64,000 bases of DNA, from assembly GCA_963768585.1 (NCBI GenBank), contig CAVYIF010000020.1:124001-188000 (forward strand), in the 5' to 3' direction. Shown piece by piece: positions 8,674 through 16,992 of this stretch (position 1 is the stretch's first letter; each line of letters begins with the position of its first letter). Source of the DNA: CAVUNY01 sp963768585. Lineage in GTDB: Bacteria; Chloroflexota; Anaerolineae; Anaerolineales; Anaerolineaceae. The notes beneath the pieces are model-generated. The model worked only from the letters and a program-made list of their open reading frames with translations. It made no database searches and was not told the DNA's origin. Made by a program: the position numbers and the translations under genes.

Positions 8674-11061
8674 GTGTTTGATCTATATTATTTTTCATTT
8701 AATGTAACCGACCAACTTCACCACCCTGATTTACCAGGCATTCTGGTTTCACCGCCCCCCAAGAAGGGTGGCCGTGGGCGGGAAAGCGACTTGCTGATCC
8801 TGTTCCTGTCCCTCAATGGCCACAATCCCTATACGCCGGATGAATTAGCCAGTATGCAGCAGCGCGCTGCACAAGTATATTACAAATCCAGCGGCTCGCT
8901 TACCGCCGCCATGCGCGCGGCAGCCGATGTATGCAACAACCAGCTTTTGGATCGCAACTTAAAGAACGCCCGTGAAGAGGGGGGCCAGGCGATCGGGCGC
9001 ATAAATATCGGCGTTTTGCGCGGAAACGACCTGTTTCTGGCAGTGGCAGGTCCCTCGCATGCCCTGGTGCTGGGAGCATCTGAGGTGCAGGATTTCTATG
9101 ATCCCCAAGCCGGGCTCGGCCTGGGAACCGGAACCTCCACCAATCTGCGCTATTTCCAGGTTCAAGTACAACCTGGAGACGTGCTGGTTTTCAGCCCTGA
9201 ACCGCCTGAAGCATGGAGCCCTTCCACGCTGTCTGGCAGCGCCGGACTCACCCTGGAGCATTTGCGCCGCCGCCTGCTAAACGGCATTGGCCCAAACCTG
9301 CAGGCGCTCGTATTGAAATTCCAGGCGGGTAACGGTGAAGTGCATGCTTTGCGCCATCGTTCCACTACCTCCCAAACCACAGCGCCCATGGCCCGCCCAC
9401 CAGCCGCCGATGCGGATAATCCGGACGCGCCAGCCAGCTATCTCAGCGAATCACCGGTTTACCCCCCAGATGCGCGCCAACCGGCGGCCAACACGCCGCC
9501 TGCTCCCCGATCTGTGCCGTCACGCCCACCTGCGCAGCGGCCTGAGGAAGAGATCAGCGCCCCACCACCTGCGCGCGTTTCGAGGCCGCGGCGTAAGACA
9601 GCCACCGACCTTCCCCAACCAGCCCCACCCGAGCCGGAAGTCGTCGACCGTCAGGTCAGCCAGGCGGCTGCCCTGGAGGCTGCCCGTCTGGCCCGCCAGC
9701 GCCGCATGGAGCGCAAGAAGAAAGCGGCAACCGTATGGAACGGGTGGAAATCATTTACTGCCCGCATTGGGACAGCCTGGCACAGTTTGTGGGTCCGCCT
9801 GGCGCCCCAGCGTTCCAGCGCGCCCAGTTTGCCGGGCACCAGCGCACAGGTGCGGATTTCTCCGGCCTTGCTGGTATTTATTGCGATTGCCGTCCCGCTG
9901 GTGGTGGTAGCGGTTTCGATGACCGTCTACCTGCAGACAGGGCGCGGCGAACAGCGCAGTGAGGCCTTCCAACAGGCTTTGCTGTACGCTAGCCAGGCAA
10001 AGACGGAAAAAGACCCCATGCTGCAGCGCAATGACTGGAACCAGGTGCTGCTGTGGTTGGATAAAACAGAAGAATACGGCATCAGCGATGAAAGCCGCGC
10101 CTTGCGCCTGCAAGCCCAGCAGGGTGTCGACGCCGGCGATGCGGTCGTCCGCCTGGCATTTCAGCCGGTTAACCGGGTGGGGTTTGCCCAGTCGGTGCAA
10201 ATTACCCGCATGGTGGCGAATAATAACGACCTTTACCTGCTTGATTCTTCCACCGGTTCGGTACTGCGCCTGTTCCAAACCGCCCAGGGTTTTGAGTTGG
10301 ATACACTTTTCAACTGCGGACCCGGACCTTCTGCTACAGGCGCCATCTATATCGGTCAGCTGATCGATATTGCTGCCATGCCGCCTGTGAATCCAGACAA
10401 TGCCACCATTGCCGCTATCGATGGCAATGGGAATCTGGTGTACTGCATTCCCGGTACGAAGCCGGTCAGCCGGTCGCTGGCACCGCCCAATATTGGTTGG
10501 GGCAATATCCGCGCCATGACCTTATCGAACGACTCGCTTTATTTGTTAGACATACTGGGGAATGCCGTGTGGCAGTATTCTTCCAACGACCTGAAATTCG
10601 CGGACCGCCCGCGCCTCTACTCTGAAACGTTTAACCTTACGCTGGGCAATGTGGTCGATATGGCTTTTTATGAAGATAACATTTATTTCCTGCGCAGTGA
10701 TGGCCACCTGGTGCAGTGCGCGATCAGCAACATCAGTGATATCCCCACACGCTGCGCCGACCCGGCAAAGTTCACCGACCCGCGTTCAGGCCGGGTGAAT
10801 AAAACCGATCTGATGCCCGATGCCCATTTCAACCAGATTTTAACCATCAATGCGCCGGATCCTTCTCTGTATATGCTCGATCCCAGCCACGCTTCTATTT
10901 ACCGGTTCAGCGTGCTGCTCAATTTTCAGGATCAAATGCGGCCTTCCAGCACCACCAATCCCACCCTGCCGCGCCGCGAACCCACTGCGTTTACGATCAC
11001 ACCGCGCCGTGTCGCCTTTTTGGCCTACGGTAACCAGGTTTACATGGCCCAGATGCCTTGA
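8674..11061 (+). CDS. PP2C-like domain / transmembrane / beta-propeller protein
   Basis: This 795-residue protein starts at GTG. The first 230 residues resemble a PPM/PP2C-type fold (SDLLILFLSLNGHNPYT, INIGVLRGNDLFLAVAGPSHALVL, VQPGDVLVFSPEP). The usual metal-binding aspartates are not obvious, so it may be catalytically inactive. A Pro/Ala-rich linker of about 120 residues follows, then a basic helix (RLARQRRMERKKKAA), one membrane helix at about 397-420, and an outer part with propeller-like repeats (LYLLDSSTGSVLRLF, LYLLDILGNAVWQYS, LYMLDPSHASIYRFS). It could couple an outer sensor to an inner phosphatase-like domain. No partner kinase is adjacent. Function unassigned. Confidence 0.72.
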   Translation: MFDLYYFSFNVTDQLHHPDLPGILVSPPPKKGGRGRESDLLILFLSLNGHNPYTPDELASMQQRAAQVYYKSSGSLTAAMRAAADVCNNQLLDRNLKNAREEGGQAIGRINIGVLRGNDLFLAVAGPSHALVLGASEVQDFYDPQAGLGLGTGTSTNLRYFQVQVQPGDVLVFSPEPPEAWSPSTLSGSAGLTLEHLRRRLLNGIGPNLQALVLKFQAGNGEVHALRHRSTTSQTTAPMARPPAADADNPDAPASYLSESPVYPPDARQPAANTPPAPRSVPSRPPAQRPEEEISAPPPARVSRPRRKTATDLPQPAPPEPEVVDRQVSQAAALEAARLARQRRMERKKKAATVWNGWKSFTARIGTAWHSLWVRLAPQRSSAPSLPGTSAQVRISPALLVFIAIAVPLVVVAVSMTVYLQTGRGEQRSEAFQQALLYASQAKTEKDPMLQRNDWNQVLLWLDKTEEYGISDESRALRLQAQQGVDAGDAVVRLAFQPVNRVGFAQSVQITRMVANNNDLYLLDSSTGSVLRLFQTAQGFELDTLFNCGPGPSATGAIYIGQLIDIAAMPPVNPDNATIAAIDGNGNLVYCIPGTKPVSRSLAPPNIGWGNIRAMTLSNDSLYLLDILGNAVWQYSSNDLKFADRPRLYSETFNLTLGNVVDMAFYEDNIYFLRSDGHLVQCAISNISDIPTRCADPAKFTDPRSGRVNKTDLMPDAHFNQILTINAPDPSLYMLDPSHASIYRFSVLLNFQDQMRPSSTTNPTLPRREPTAFTITPRRVAFLAYGNQVYMAQMP

Positions 11062-11067
11062 TAGCCT

Positions 11068-11105
11068 GTGGTTATTTTGTGACACAAGTGTCACAAAATA
11101 ACCAC
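11068..11105. terminator. Perfect 18-bp stem-loop
   Basis: Arms 11068-11085 and 11088-11105 are perfectly complementary with a two-base centre (effective loop about four). It follows the PP2C-like gene stop by a few bases. No T run follows it on the plus strand; an operator role is also possible given the palindromic GTGACAC core. Confidence 0.5.
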
Positions 11106-11121
11106 AAAAATTTAAACGAAT

Positions 11122-11160
11122 TCCGCCGCGAGATGGAGCATAGTTCCACCTCGCGGCGGA
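11122..11160. terminator. Second stem-loop in tandem, 16-bp arms
   Basis: Arms 11122-11137 and 11145-11160 are complementary except for one position, with a seven-base loop. It lies 16 bp after the previous hairpin and before the next ribosome site. Again no T run. Confidence 0.45.
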
Positions 11161-11227
11161 TGACTTTAACGGGCAAACCCTGTAAGATTGAGACCGTAAG
11201 ACATTGAAAAAACGGAGGAATTAAAAA

Positions 11228-11581
11228 ATGATGCTTTTGAATATCCTGGTTATCGGCCTTTGCCTGACGGTTCCCGCGATCATCCTGATCGTCTTGATCT
11301 TCACCCTGCGCGGCCAGAACAACAACGGGCTGGCGATCCTCAGCCTGGTAACTGGTATCTTAGGTTTTTTCATGCTGCCGATCGTCGGTTCAATCGCGGC
11401 GATTGTTTCCGGCAACATCGCCCTCAGCCAGTTTAAAATGCTCAACGAGGCCAATAGCAGCCAAGGTTTGGCCCAGGCAGGTGTCATCCTGGGTTGGATC
11501 GGACTGGGGATCTGGTTGATCGGCGTGCTGGGTGCGCTCTTGTTCATCATACCAGCCAGAGTGGTCACCACCGGGTTCTAA
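11228..11581 (+). CDS. DUF4190-like small membrane protein
   Basis: A 117-residue protein with three hydrophobic segments: an N-terminal helix (LNILVIGLCLTVPAIILIVL), a middle pair around NNGLAILSLVTGILGFFMLP and VGSIAAIVSGNIAL, and a C-terminal helix (GVILGWIGLGIWLIGVLGAL). The 'GLAILSLVTGILGF...G..A.I.G..AL' pattern is that of DUF4190-type membrane proteins. A good ribosome site (GGAGG) precedes the ATG. The histidine kinase gene starts two bases after its stop, so this protein may be a membrane partner or sensor of that two-component system. Confidence 0.75.
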   Translation: MMLLNILVIGLCLTVPAIILIVLIFTLRGQNNNGLAILSLVTGILGFFMLPIVGSIAAIVSGNIALSQFKMLNEANSSQGLAQAGVILGWIGLGIWLIGVLGALLFIIPARVVTTGF

Positions 11582-11583
11582 TC

Positions 11584-12660
11584 ATGCTTCAAACGATGAA
11601 GGATTTTTTGAATGAGCGTCTCCGCCAGCTGCGCTGGCGGTTGACGCTTTCCTACGCGCTGGTCGCGCTGGCCACCGTGCTGATGGTCGAATGGTGGGGA
11701 TTGGTCGGGGCCAGCCTGTTTCTTTCCGGCAACCTGGGAGTGCTGGAATTGATTCAGGTCGTCGTGCGCATCGCCCTGGAAATCGTCCTCCCGACCGCAC
11801 TGTTGCTGATCATCCCAACGGCATTGGTGGGGGCATTATTCGGGCAAATTTCGGCCCGCTGGCTGGATATACGTCTGGGAAGCTTGGAAGAAGCAACCCG
11901 CTCCTGGCAAACCGGTGACTTCTCCCGCCAGATTCACGACACCACTGGCGATGAAATCTCCGAGCTGGCCGGACGCCTGAATGAAATGGCCGTTCAGCTG
12001 CAGGAATTGATGCAAACCCGCCAGGAACTGGCGGCGCTTGAAGAACGCAACCATCTGGCGCGCGAACTGCACAACTCGGCCAAACAGGCCGGTCTGGCAG
12101 CTATCATGCAGATCGGCGCGGCCCGGGCCCGTCTGGAAAGCGATCCGACCTCAGCCGCGGCACATCTGGCAGAGGCAGACGAATTGGTGCACCAGGTGCA
12201 GCAAGAACTTACCGGGCTAATCTGGGAACTGCGCCCGGTGGGGCTCTCCGGGCAAGATTTGCCGGCGGCCCTTAAAACCGCCATAGAGCGCTGGTCGCGC
12301 CAGACTAACATTCCGGCCAACCTATCTGTCGATCTTGCGTCTGCCCTGCCGGCAGCAGTGGAGGAGGCGCTTTTTCGCATCCTCCAGGAAGCATTGGCCA
12401 ACGTAGCCCGTCACAGCCAGGCCGGGCAGGTAGAAATCGCACTTTCCCTGAAAAACGATCAGGCCAGCCTGGTGGTTCACGACGATGGGGTTGGTTTCGA
12501 TCCCGCTCAAATCCAACCTACTGAATTGGGCCTGCGCAGCATGCGCGAACGTGCCGACGCGCTGGGCGGCAGCCTGTCCGTCGAGAGTGCGCCGGGCCAG
12601 GGCACGTACATCACCGTCCTTTTACCTTTATCGTCTCTGAAAAAAAGAGAGGTTTCATGA
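11584..12660 (+). CDS. HisKA_3-type sensor histidine kinase (NarL/DegS class)
   Basis: A 358-residue membrane kinase. Two hydrophobic segments (about residues 20-45 and 55-85) flank a short outer loop, then a HAMP-like linker (RLGSLEEATRSWQTGDFSRQ), a DHp helix (EERNHLARELHNSAKQ) with the predicted phospho-histidine at residue 163, and an HATPase domain with N box (LQEALANVARHS) and G boxes (DDGVGFDP, GLRSMRERA, GQGTYITV). The residue after the histidine is Asn, where this class normally has Asp or Glu acting as general base. Start ATG 11584 is two bases after the preceding stop. Its stop overlaps the regulator's ATG (ATGA), which fixes the pairing. Confidence 0.9.
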   Translation: MLQTMKDFLNERLRQLRWRLTLSYALVALATVLMVEWWGLVGASLFLSGNLGVLELIQVVVRIALEIVLPTALLLIIPTALVGALFGQISARWLDIRLGSLEEATRSWQTGDFSRQIHDTTGDEISELAGRLNEMAVQLQELMQTRQELAALEERNHLARELHNSAKQAGLAAIMQIGAARARLESDPTSAAAHLAEADELVHQVQQELTGLIWELRPVGLSGQDLPAALKTAIERWSRQTNIPANLSVDLASALPAAVEEALFRILQEALANVARHSQAGQVEIALSLKNDQASLVVHDDGVGFDPAQIQPTELGLRSMRERADALGGSLSVESAPGQGTYITVLLPLSSLKKREVS

Positions 12661-13325
12661 GTGCTCCCATCACCCTGGTCATCGTAGACGACCATGCCCT
12701 TGTGCGGCGCGGCATCCGCGCTTTTCTGGAAACCCAGCCCGACCTGGAAGTGTGCGGCGAAGCTGCTTCCGGACAGGAAGCCGTGCAGCTGGCAGCCGAA
12801 AAAGCCCCGGATGTGATCTTAATGGACCTGATCATGCCCGGGCTGGACGGCGTGGAAGCGACACGCCAGATCAAACAGGCCAGCCCGCGCAGCCAGGTGA
12901 TCATCCTGACCTCCTATCATGAGGATGAACATATTTTCCCAGCCATCCGGGCCGGGGCACTATCCTACCTGCTGAAAGATATCCGCCCGGAAGAATTGGC
13001 CGAAGCCGTGCGCAAGGCTGCCGCCGGCGAGGCCATCCTCCATCCCCAGGTAGCCGCACGCCTGGTTCAGGAAGTGCAGGGCAGCCGCCAGGAACCCGCC
13101 GGCCCTTTCGCCGAATTAAGCGAGCGGGAATTGGAGGTGCTGCACCTGGTGGCCGCCGGGCTGAGCAATATGGAGATCGCCGAGAAGTTGGTGGTTAGCG
13201 ACAAGACCGTGAAAAGCCATGTCTCCAATATTCTGGCCAAACTGCACCTGGCAGACCGCACTCAGGCGGCGGTTTTGGCCTGGCGCTCTGGCCTGGTGCG
13301 TCCCGATCAAGACGACCCGAATTAA
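12657..13325 (+). CDS. NarL/LuxR-family response regulator
   Basis: A 222-residue regulator: receiver domain with acidic pocket Asp11-Asp12 and phospho-acceptor Asp57 (VILMDLIMPGLDG), switch residues in TSYHEDEH and the LLKD lysine, then a LuxR/GerE DNA-binding domain near the C-terminus (LSERELEVLHLVAAGLSNME, TVKSHVSNILAKLHLADRTQ). It overlaps the kinase stop by four bases, so it is translationally coupled and is the cognate partner. Targets are unknown; the upstream DUF4190-like gene is an obvious co-member of the operon. Confidence 0.95.
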   Translation: MSAPITLVIVDDHALVRRGIRAFLETQPDLEVCGEAASGQEAVQLAAEKAPDVILMDLIMPGLDGVEATRQIKQASPRSQVIILTSYHEDEHIFPAIRAGALSYLLKDIRPEELAEAVRKAAAGEAILHPQVAARLVQEVQGSRQEPAGPFAELSERELEVLHLVAAGLSNMEIAEKLVVSDKTVKSHVSNILAKLHLADRTQAAVLAWRSGLVRPDQDDPN

Positions 13326-13364
13326 AATCTTGTACATACCCTTTAAAATTTTGCCGAACGGGTC

Positions 13365-13370
13365 TATACT
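13365..13370 (+). promoter_or_regulatory. -10 box directly before a start codon (leaderless candidate)
   Basis: TATACT ends six bases before ATG 13377. A weak TTTAAA sits 17 bp further upstream. No ribosome site is present, and the spacing would place the transcription start at the ATG itself. Confidence 0.5.
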
Positions 13371-13376
13371 TAGCCA

Positions 13377-14087
13377 ATGACAAGCCTGATAACCACAAAA
13401 CTTCCCGGCCCAGGCCTGCTGGCGCTGGTCGGCAGCGGCGAGTACCTGCCGCCGATCGACCCACTTGACCGCTGGCTTTTAGATCATCTGCACGAACCTG
13501 CCAGGGTGGTCTGCCTCCCGACGGCAGCCGGGACAGAGGGCGACGCCCGGATTGATTATTGGTGCGACCTGGGCGTGGAGCATTTTTCTCAACTGGGCGC
13601 GCAGACGGAAGCGGTACGGGTCATCGACCGCACCACCGCTCAAGATCCGGCCATGGCAGAGCGCGTGCGCAGCGCGAATTTTGTCTATCTTTCCGGCGGA
13701 AAGCCCACCTATCTGTACAACTCGCTGCAGGACACTCCTGTCTGGCAGGCAATCACCCAGGTGCTGCAGCGCGGCGGCGTGGTCGCCGGGTGCAGCGCAG
13801 GCGCTATGATCTTCGGCGAACGCATTCCCACCTCGCTCTTCTCGACCCAGTGGCAGACGGCCTTTAATTTTCTCCCGGGGGCATTCATCATTCCCCATTT
13901 CGACGAAATCCCACGCATGATGCTGCACGGCATGCGCCTGGTAGCCGGGAAGCTGAAAGTGATCGGGGTCGAAGGCTCAACCGCCCTGGTGTGTGGTCCG
14001 GAGGGCGTTTCGGTGCAGGGTTTGGGCTCGGTCGCGCTGATTGACGATGGGCACGAAACTCGTTTCGGCGCTGGATCGGTCCTTTAA
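13377..14087 (+). CDS. Peptidase S51 / cyanophycinase-like protein
   Basis: A 236-residue protein of the class-I glutamine-amidotransferase-like fold. LLALVGSGEYLPP at the N-terminus, VVCLPTAAG, VYLSGGKPTYLYNSL and the nucleophile elbow GCSAGAM (serine 140) match peptidase family S51 (peptidase E, cyanophycinase). No cyanophycin synthetase is seen in the window, so the substrate is more likely a small Asp-containing peptide, which is a guess. It lacks a ribosome site and seems to be read from a leaderless mRNA. Confidence 0.85.
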   Translation: MTSLITTKLPGPGLLALVGSGEYLPPIDPLDRWLLDHLHEPARVVCLPTAAGTEGDARIDYWCDLGVEHFSQLGAQTEAVRVIDRTTAQDPAMAERVRSANFVYLSGGKPTYLYNSLQDTPVWQAITQVLQRGGVVAGCSAGAMIFGERIPTSLFSTQWQTAFNFLPGAFIIPHFDEIPRMMLHGMRLVAGKLKVIGVEGSTALVCGPEGVSVQGLGSVALIDDGHETRFGAGSVL

Positions 14088-14116
14088 TCGCCGCTTCAAA
14101 GCGGTATTATTAAAAT

Positions 14117-14152
14117 GGGTTCAAGTTGGCGCGTTCGTGCCAACTTGAACCC
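14117..14152. terminator. Bidirectional stem-loop between convergent genes
   Basis: Perfect 14-bp arms (14117-14130, 14139-14152) with an eight-base loop lie between the S51 peptidase and VWA genes. On the minus strand ATTTTAATAATA follows, a moderate U-rich tail for the VWA gene; the plus side is weaker. Confidence 0.65.
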
Positions 14153-14168
14153 GTTCTTTAAATCCGGA

Positions 14169-15800
14169 TCAGTAGATGCGGCCGTCCTGTTTCAGCAAAG
14201 CCGCCCGGCTTACCAGATCGACAAATTCGTTCACGTTCTGGTCATACGGCAGTGTTTCGCGCAGACCATTGGCCAGTTCATATACCTGCCACAGATCCAT
14301 CTCCTGGGCCCAGGGCGTGCCTTTTAGAATTTCGGCATACTGCGCGGCGATCACCGCCAGCTGGTAGTGAGGCTGCATGGCATAGAAATCCTGACCCAGC
14401 TCCCAGGTATTCAGATTGCCGTTAATCTCGGTCGGTTGGCGCGTCTTCGGATCCAACCAGCGCAGCTGCACGGTCCCCACCCGGCCCTGGGCGTTGGGCT
14501 GCAGGTAAACCGCGTACAGCGCCACCACATGATGCCCGGCCCCGATCTCCCCGGCGTCTACGGCATCGTTGCGGAAATCCTGGTCGGCCACGGCCCGGTT
14601 TTCATACCCGATCAGGCGGTAGTAGCGCACCACATCCGGGTTGAAATCAACCTGCACTTTGGCATCCAGGGCAATCGTTACCAGGCTGCCGGTCAAATTG
14701 TCAATGAACAGGCGGTATGCTTCATCCATATTGTCGATGTAAGCGTACATGCCGTCTCCGCGGTCGGCCAGTCGTTCCAGGAGCACATCGTTGAAATTTC
14801 CCATGCCAAAACCGTAGGTATTCAGGGTGATGCCTTCTTTGATAAAGCCCCGAATGTACTCGAGAATCCCGTCCGGGTTGGTCAGGCCGGTATTGGCAAC
14901 CCCATCCGAGCACAAAATCACTTTATTGGTGGTGTTTGGGCGGTAGAACTGCATGGCCTGCTGGTACCCCAGGCGCAGGCCGGCTTCGGCGTTGGTCGAG
15001 CCTTCGGTGCGCAGGCTGTTGATTGCCTTGAGAATGAGGTCTTTGCGTTCAACCGCTGTTGGTGGCAGGGCAATCCGCGCCTGAGTACCAAAAACCACCA
15101 CCCCAACCGAATCCTGGGGGCGCAGCCGGTCAACCAGCACCTGCAAGGCGCTTTTGACCAATCCCAGACGGTTCTCCATGTTCATCGAACCCGAAATATC
15201 AATCACGAATGTTAACGAAACCGGCAGGCGCTGCGATTCAGGGACGCGGTAGCCCTGCACCCCGACCCGCAAGATGATGGTGCCATCCGGATAGAAGGGT
15301 GACGGCGCTCCTTCGGCATATAAGGCAAAGGCAGCCTGAGGGGGAGGGCTGTAGCCGGCATCGAAGAAATTGATGAATTCCTCGGGGCGGATCGCTTCCT
15401 GGGGCGGCAGATTGCCGTCCTGGAGATAGCGCCGGGTCACGGTATAGGAAGCCGTATCTACATCCAGGCCAAAAGTCGAGAGGTGATCCGCGCGGGTATC
15501 CGTGTAGGGATTTGTGCCGTAATTCTGGAACTGGTTATCCGGCGGGAGCGGCGGTTGGGGATAATATCCGGGGCCTGCTGATAGGGCCTGGGTAGGCCTT
15601 GGCACCACCGGCTGGTAGGGCATGCGGGTGGCAGCCGGCGCTGCTGTGGCCGCCGGAGCACTGGTGGGTGCAGGCTGTTGGAATTGGTTCCTGGGGGCTA
15701 CCGCCAGTGGCGTGGCAGCGCCGCGGCTGGACGGGGCACAGCCAGTACCTAATAAAAGTACAGTCAAAATCACGCAAATGGACCATCGTCGGGTGTTCAT
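14169..15800 (-). CDS. VWA-domain lipoprotein (YfbK-like)
   Basis: A 543-residue lipoprotein. The start at ATG 15800 is chosen because AAGGAGG lies seven bases upstream; it gives a signal peptide with lipobox LLGTGC (cysteine 21). A Pro/Ala-rich linker is followed by the YfbK N-terminal segment (STFGLDVDTASYTVTRRYL) and a von Willebrand factor A domain with the metal site DISGSMN and downstream T/D residues (TEGSTNAEAGL, CSDGVANTG). The C-terminal region (LVTIALDAKVQVDFNPDVV, LYAVYLQP) is the conserved YfbK tail. The family is widespread and outside the membrane, but its function is poorly defined. Confidence 0.9.
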   Translation of the reverse strand: MNTRRWSICVILTVLLLGTGCAPSSRGAATPLAVAPRNQFQQPAPTSAPAATAAPAATRMPYQPVVPRPTQALSAGPGYYPQPPLPPDNQFQNYGTNPYTDTRADHLSTFGLDVDTASYTVTRRYLQDGNLPPQEAIRPEEFINFFDAGYSPPPQAAFALYAEGAPSPFYPDGTIILRVGVQGYRVPESQRLPVSLTFVIDISGSMNMENRLGLVKSALQVLVDRLRPQDSVGVVVFGTQARIALPPTAVERKDLILKAINSLRTEGSTNAEAGLRLGYQQAMQFYRPNTTNKVILCSDGVANTGLTNPDGILEYIRGFIKEGITLNTYGFGMGNFNDVLLERLADRGDGMYAYIDNMDEAYRLFIDNLTGSLVTIALDAKVQVDFNPDVVRYYRLIGYENRAVADQDFRNDAVDAGEIGAGHHVVALYAVYLQPNAQGRVGTVQLRWLDPKTRQPTEINGNLNTWELGQDFYAMQPHYQLAVIAAQYAEILKGTPWAQEMDLWQVYELANGLRETLPYDQNVNEFVDLVSRAALLKQDGRIY

Positions 15801-15872
15801 GGGCATTCCTCCTTTGGGTTTAATCCTTATGATCAGCATAACCCGCCTGGAACAAGATGTCTTGACACCCGG

Positions 15873-15901
15873 TTGACAAAAAAGTGACAAACTTCTATTA
15901 T
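15873..15901 (+). promoter_or_regulatory. Sigma-70 promoter of the CMP-kinase-like gene
   Basis: TTGACA (15873-15878), a 17-bp spacer, then TATTAT (15896-15901). The predicted start near 15908 leaves a leader of about 50 bases before ATG 15959. Confidence 0.8.
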
Positions 15902-15958
15902 TTGTGTATAAAGAAAAGAGGCGTTCACTCAGTTCTCCCGTTCACGGAAGGAGGCACC

Positions 15959-16561
15959 ATGGCTGTGGTAACAATATCCCGCCTGTTGGGCAGCCTGGGA
16001 TATGAAACCGCCGAAATGTTGGCCATGCGCACAGGATACCGCCTGGTGGGAAGAGAATTAATCAACCAGGCGGCCAAACGCGCCGGCGCACCGGACGTGG
16101 CCCTGGCCATGATTGATGAGTTGAATCTGCTTGGACTCAAACCTGCACCGGAAGATATGCAGTCATATTTGACCGCGGTAAAAGTCGTCATGGAAGAACT
16201 GGCTGCCGCGGGAGATGTGGTTATCGTTGGGCGGGCCGGGCAGATCATCCTCGCCCACTGGCCCGGCGTGCTTCATCTGCGCATGATTGCCCCATTGGCG
16301 GTCCGGGTTCAGCGCCTGGCTCAACGCCAGGGGATTATCCCAGCCGCGGCTCAGGCCCAGGCCGAAACCAGCGACCGCTACCACAAAAAGTATTTCAAAC
16401 ATTTTTACCATTCCAACTGGGATGCGCCTGAGCATTATGATCTGGTAATCAACACCGCCAAGCTGACTGCTGCGAATGCCACCGATTTAGTTTGTATCCT
16501 CTTAGGCAAATGCGCGCCACGACCGATCCAGGCCAAAACCTCTGCCGGAGCCAACGATTGA
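15959..16561 (+). CDS. Cytidylate-kinase-like protein
   Basis: A 200-residue protein of the AAA/P-loop 'cytidylate kinase-like' family: VVTISRLLGSLGYETAEMLA at the N-terminus, VVIVGRAGQIILAHWPGVLH in the middle and YHKKYFKHFYHSNWDAPEHY near the C-terminus. The P-loop is degenerate (GSLG where family members often have GSGG and a following Lys/Arg), so catalysis on CMP is not assured. The start at ATG 15959 follows AAGGAGG; an upstream in-frame start lies inside the promoter and is rejected. The next gene overlaps its stop codon. Confidence 0.85.
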   Translation: MAVVTISRLLGSLGYETAEMLAMRTGYRLVGRELINQAAKRAGAPDVALAMIDELNLLGLKPAPEDMQSYLTAVKVVMEELAAAGDVVIVGRAGQIILAHWPGVLHLRMIAPLAVRVQRLAQRQGIIPAAAQAQAETSDRYHKKYFKHFYHSNWDAPEHYDLVINTAKLTAANATDLVCILLGKCAPRPIQAKTSAGAND

Positions 16562-16980
16562 CCTCCAACCCAAAAGCACCCGTCCCACAACCTGTGCCCA
16601 ACCCAGACCGTCCGGAGCCAGGGACCCGACCCAACTTTTCCCACCCATCCGAGGAGATGTTTGCGCGCATTTTAGATTTCTACGGGTTGGAATGGGAGTA
16701 CGAACCCTGCACTTTCCCCCTGGAATGGGATGAGCAGGGACAGATCAGTGAAGCCTTTTCTCCCGATTTTTACCTGCCAGGCCAGGACCTGTACATTGAA
16801 CTGACCACCCTGCGCCCGCAGTTATCCACATTTAAAAACCGCAGGATGCGCCGCATGAAAGAACTTTACCCCAACATCCAGGTAAAACTGCTCAAGCGGC
16901 GCGAACTGCACGCCATGATGGTGAAATACGGGTTGAGCGAAGAAGCGGCCCGCATTTCCGGCACGCGCGCCCAGGAATAA
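16558..16980 (+). CDS. PD-(D/E)xK-like protein next to hpt
   Basis: A 140-residue protein. The TTG at 16558 is the likely start: it overlaps the previous stop as TTGA and has GGAG seven bases upstream. The core reads HPSEEMFARILDFYGLEWEY, then FSPDFYLPGQDLYIELTTL and KNRRMRRMKELYPNIQVKLL. That is the layout of a PD-(D/E)xK nuclease fold (PDF...L.IELTT), but the lysine usual after the acidic residue is replaced by Thr-Thr. Proteins of this type commonly lie next to hypoxanthine phosphoribosyltransferase, as here (12 bp upstream). Cutting activity is doubtful; function unknown. Confidence 0.7.
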   Translation: MTSNPKAPVPQPVPNPDRPEPGTRPNFSHPSEEMFARILDFYGLEWEYEPCTFPLEWDEQGQISEAFSPDFYLPGQDLYIELTTLRPQLSTFKNRRMRRMKELYPNIQVKLLKRRELHAMMVKYGLSEEAARISGTRAQE

Positions 16981-16992
16981 ACAAGGAATCAA

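Noticed and set aside
8561..8698. N-terminal extension of the polytopic membrane protein to 8698
   Set aside because: The 46 extra residues are not a signal or membrane segment, overlap the divergent gene's start, and lie upstream of a likely -10 box.
14367..15215. 282-codon plus-strand frame opposite the VWA lipoprotein
   Set aside because: Antisense to a well-supported gene with lipobox and VWA metal site; no ribosome site.
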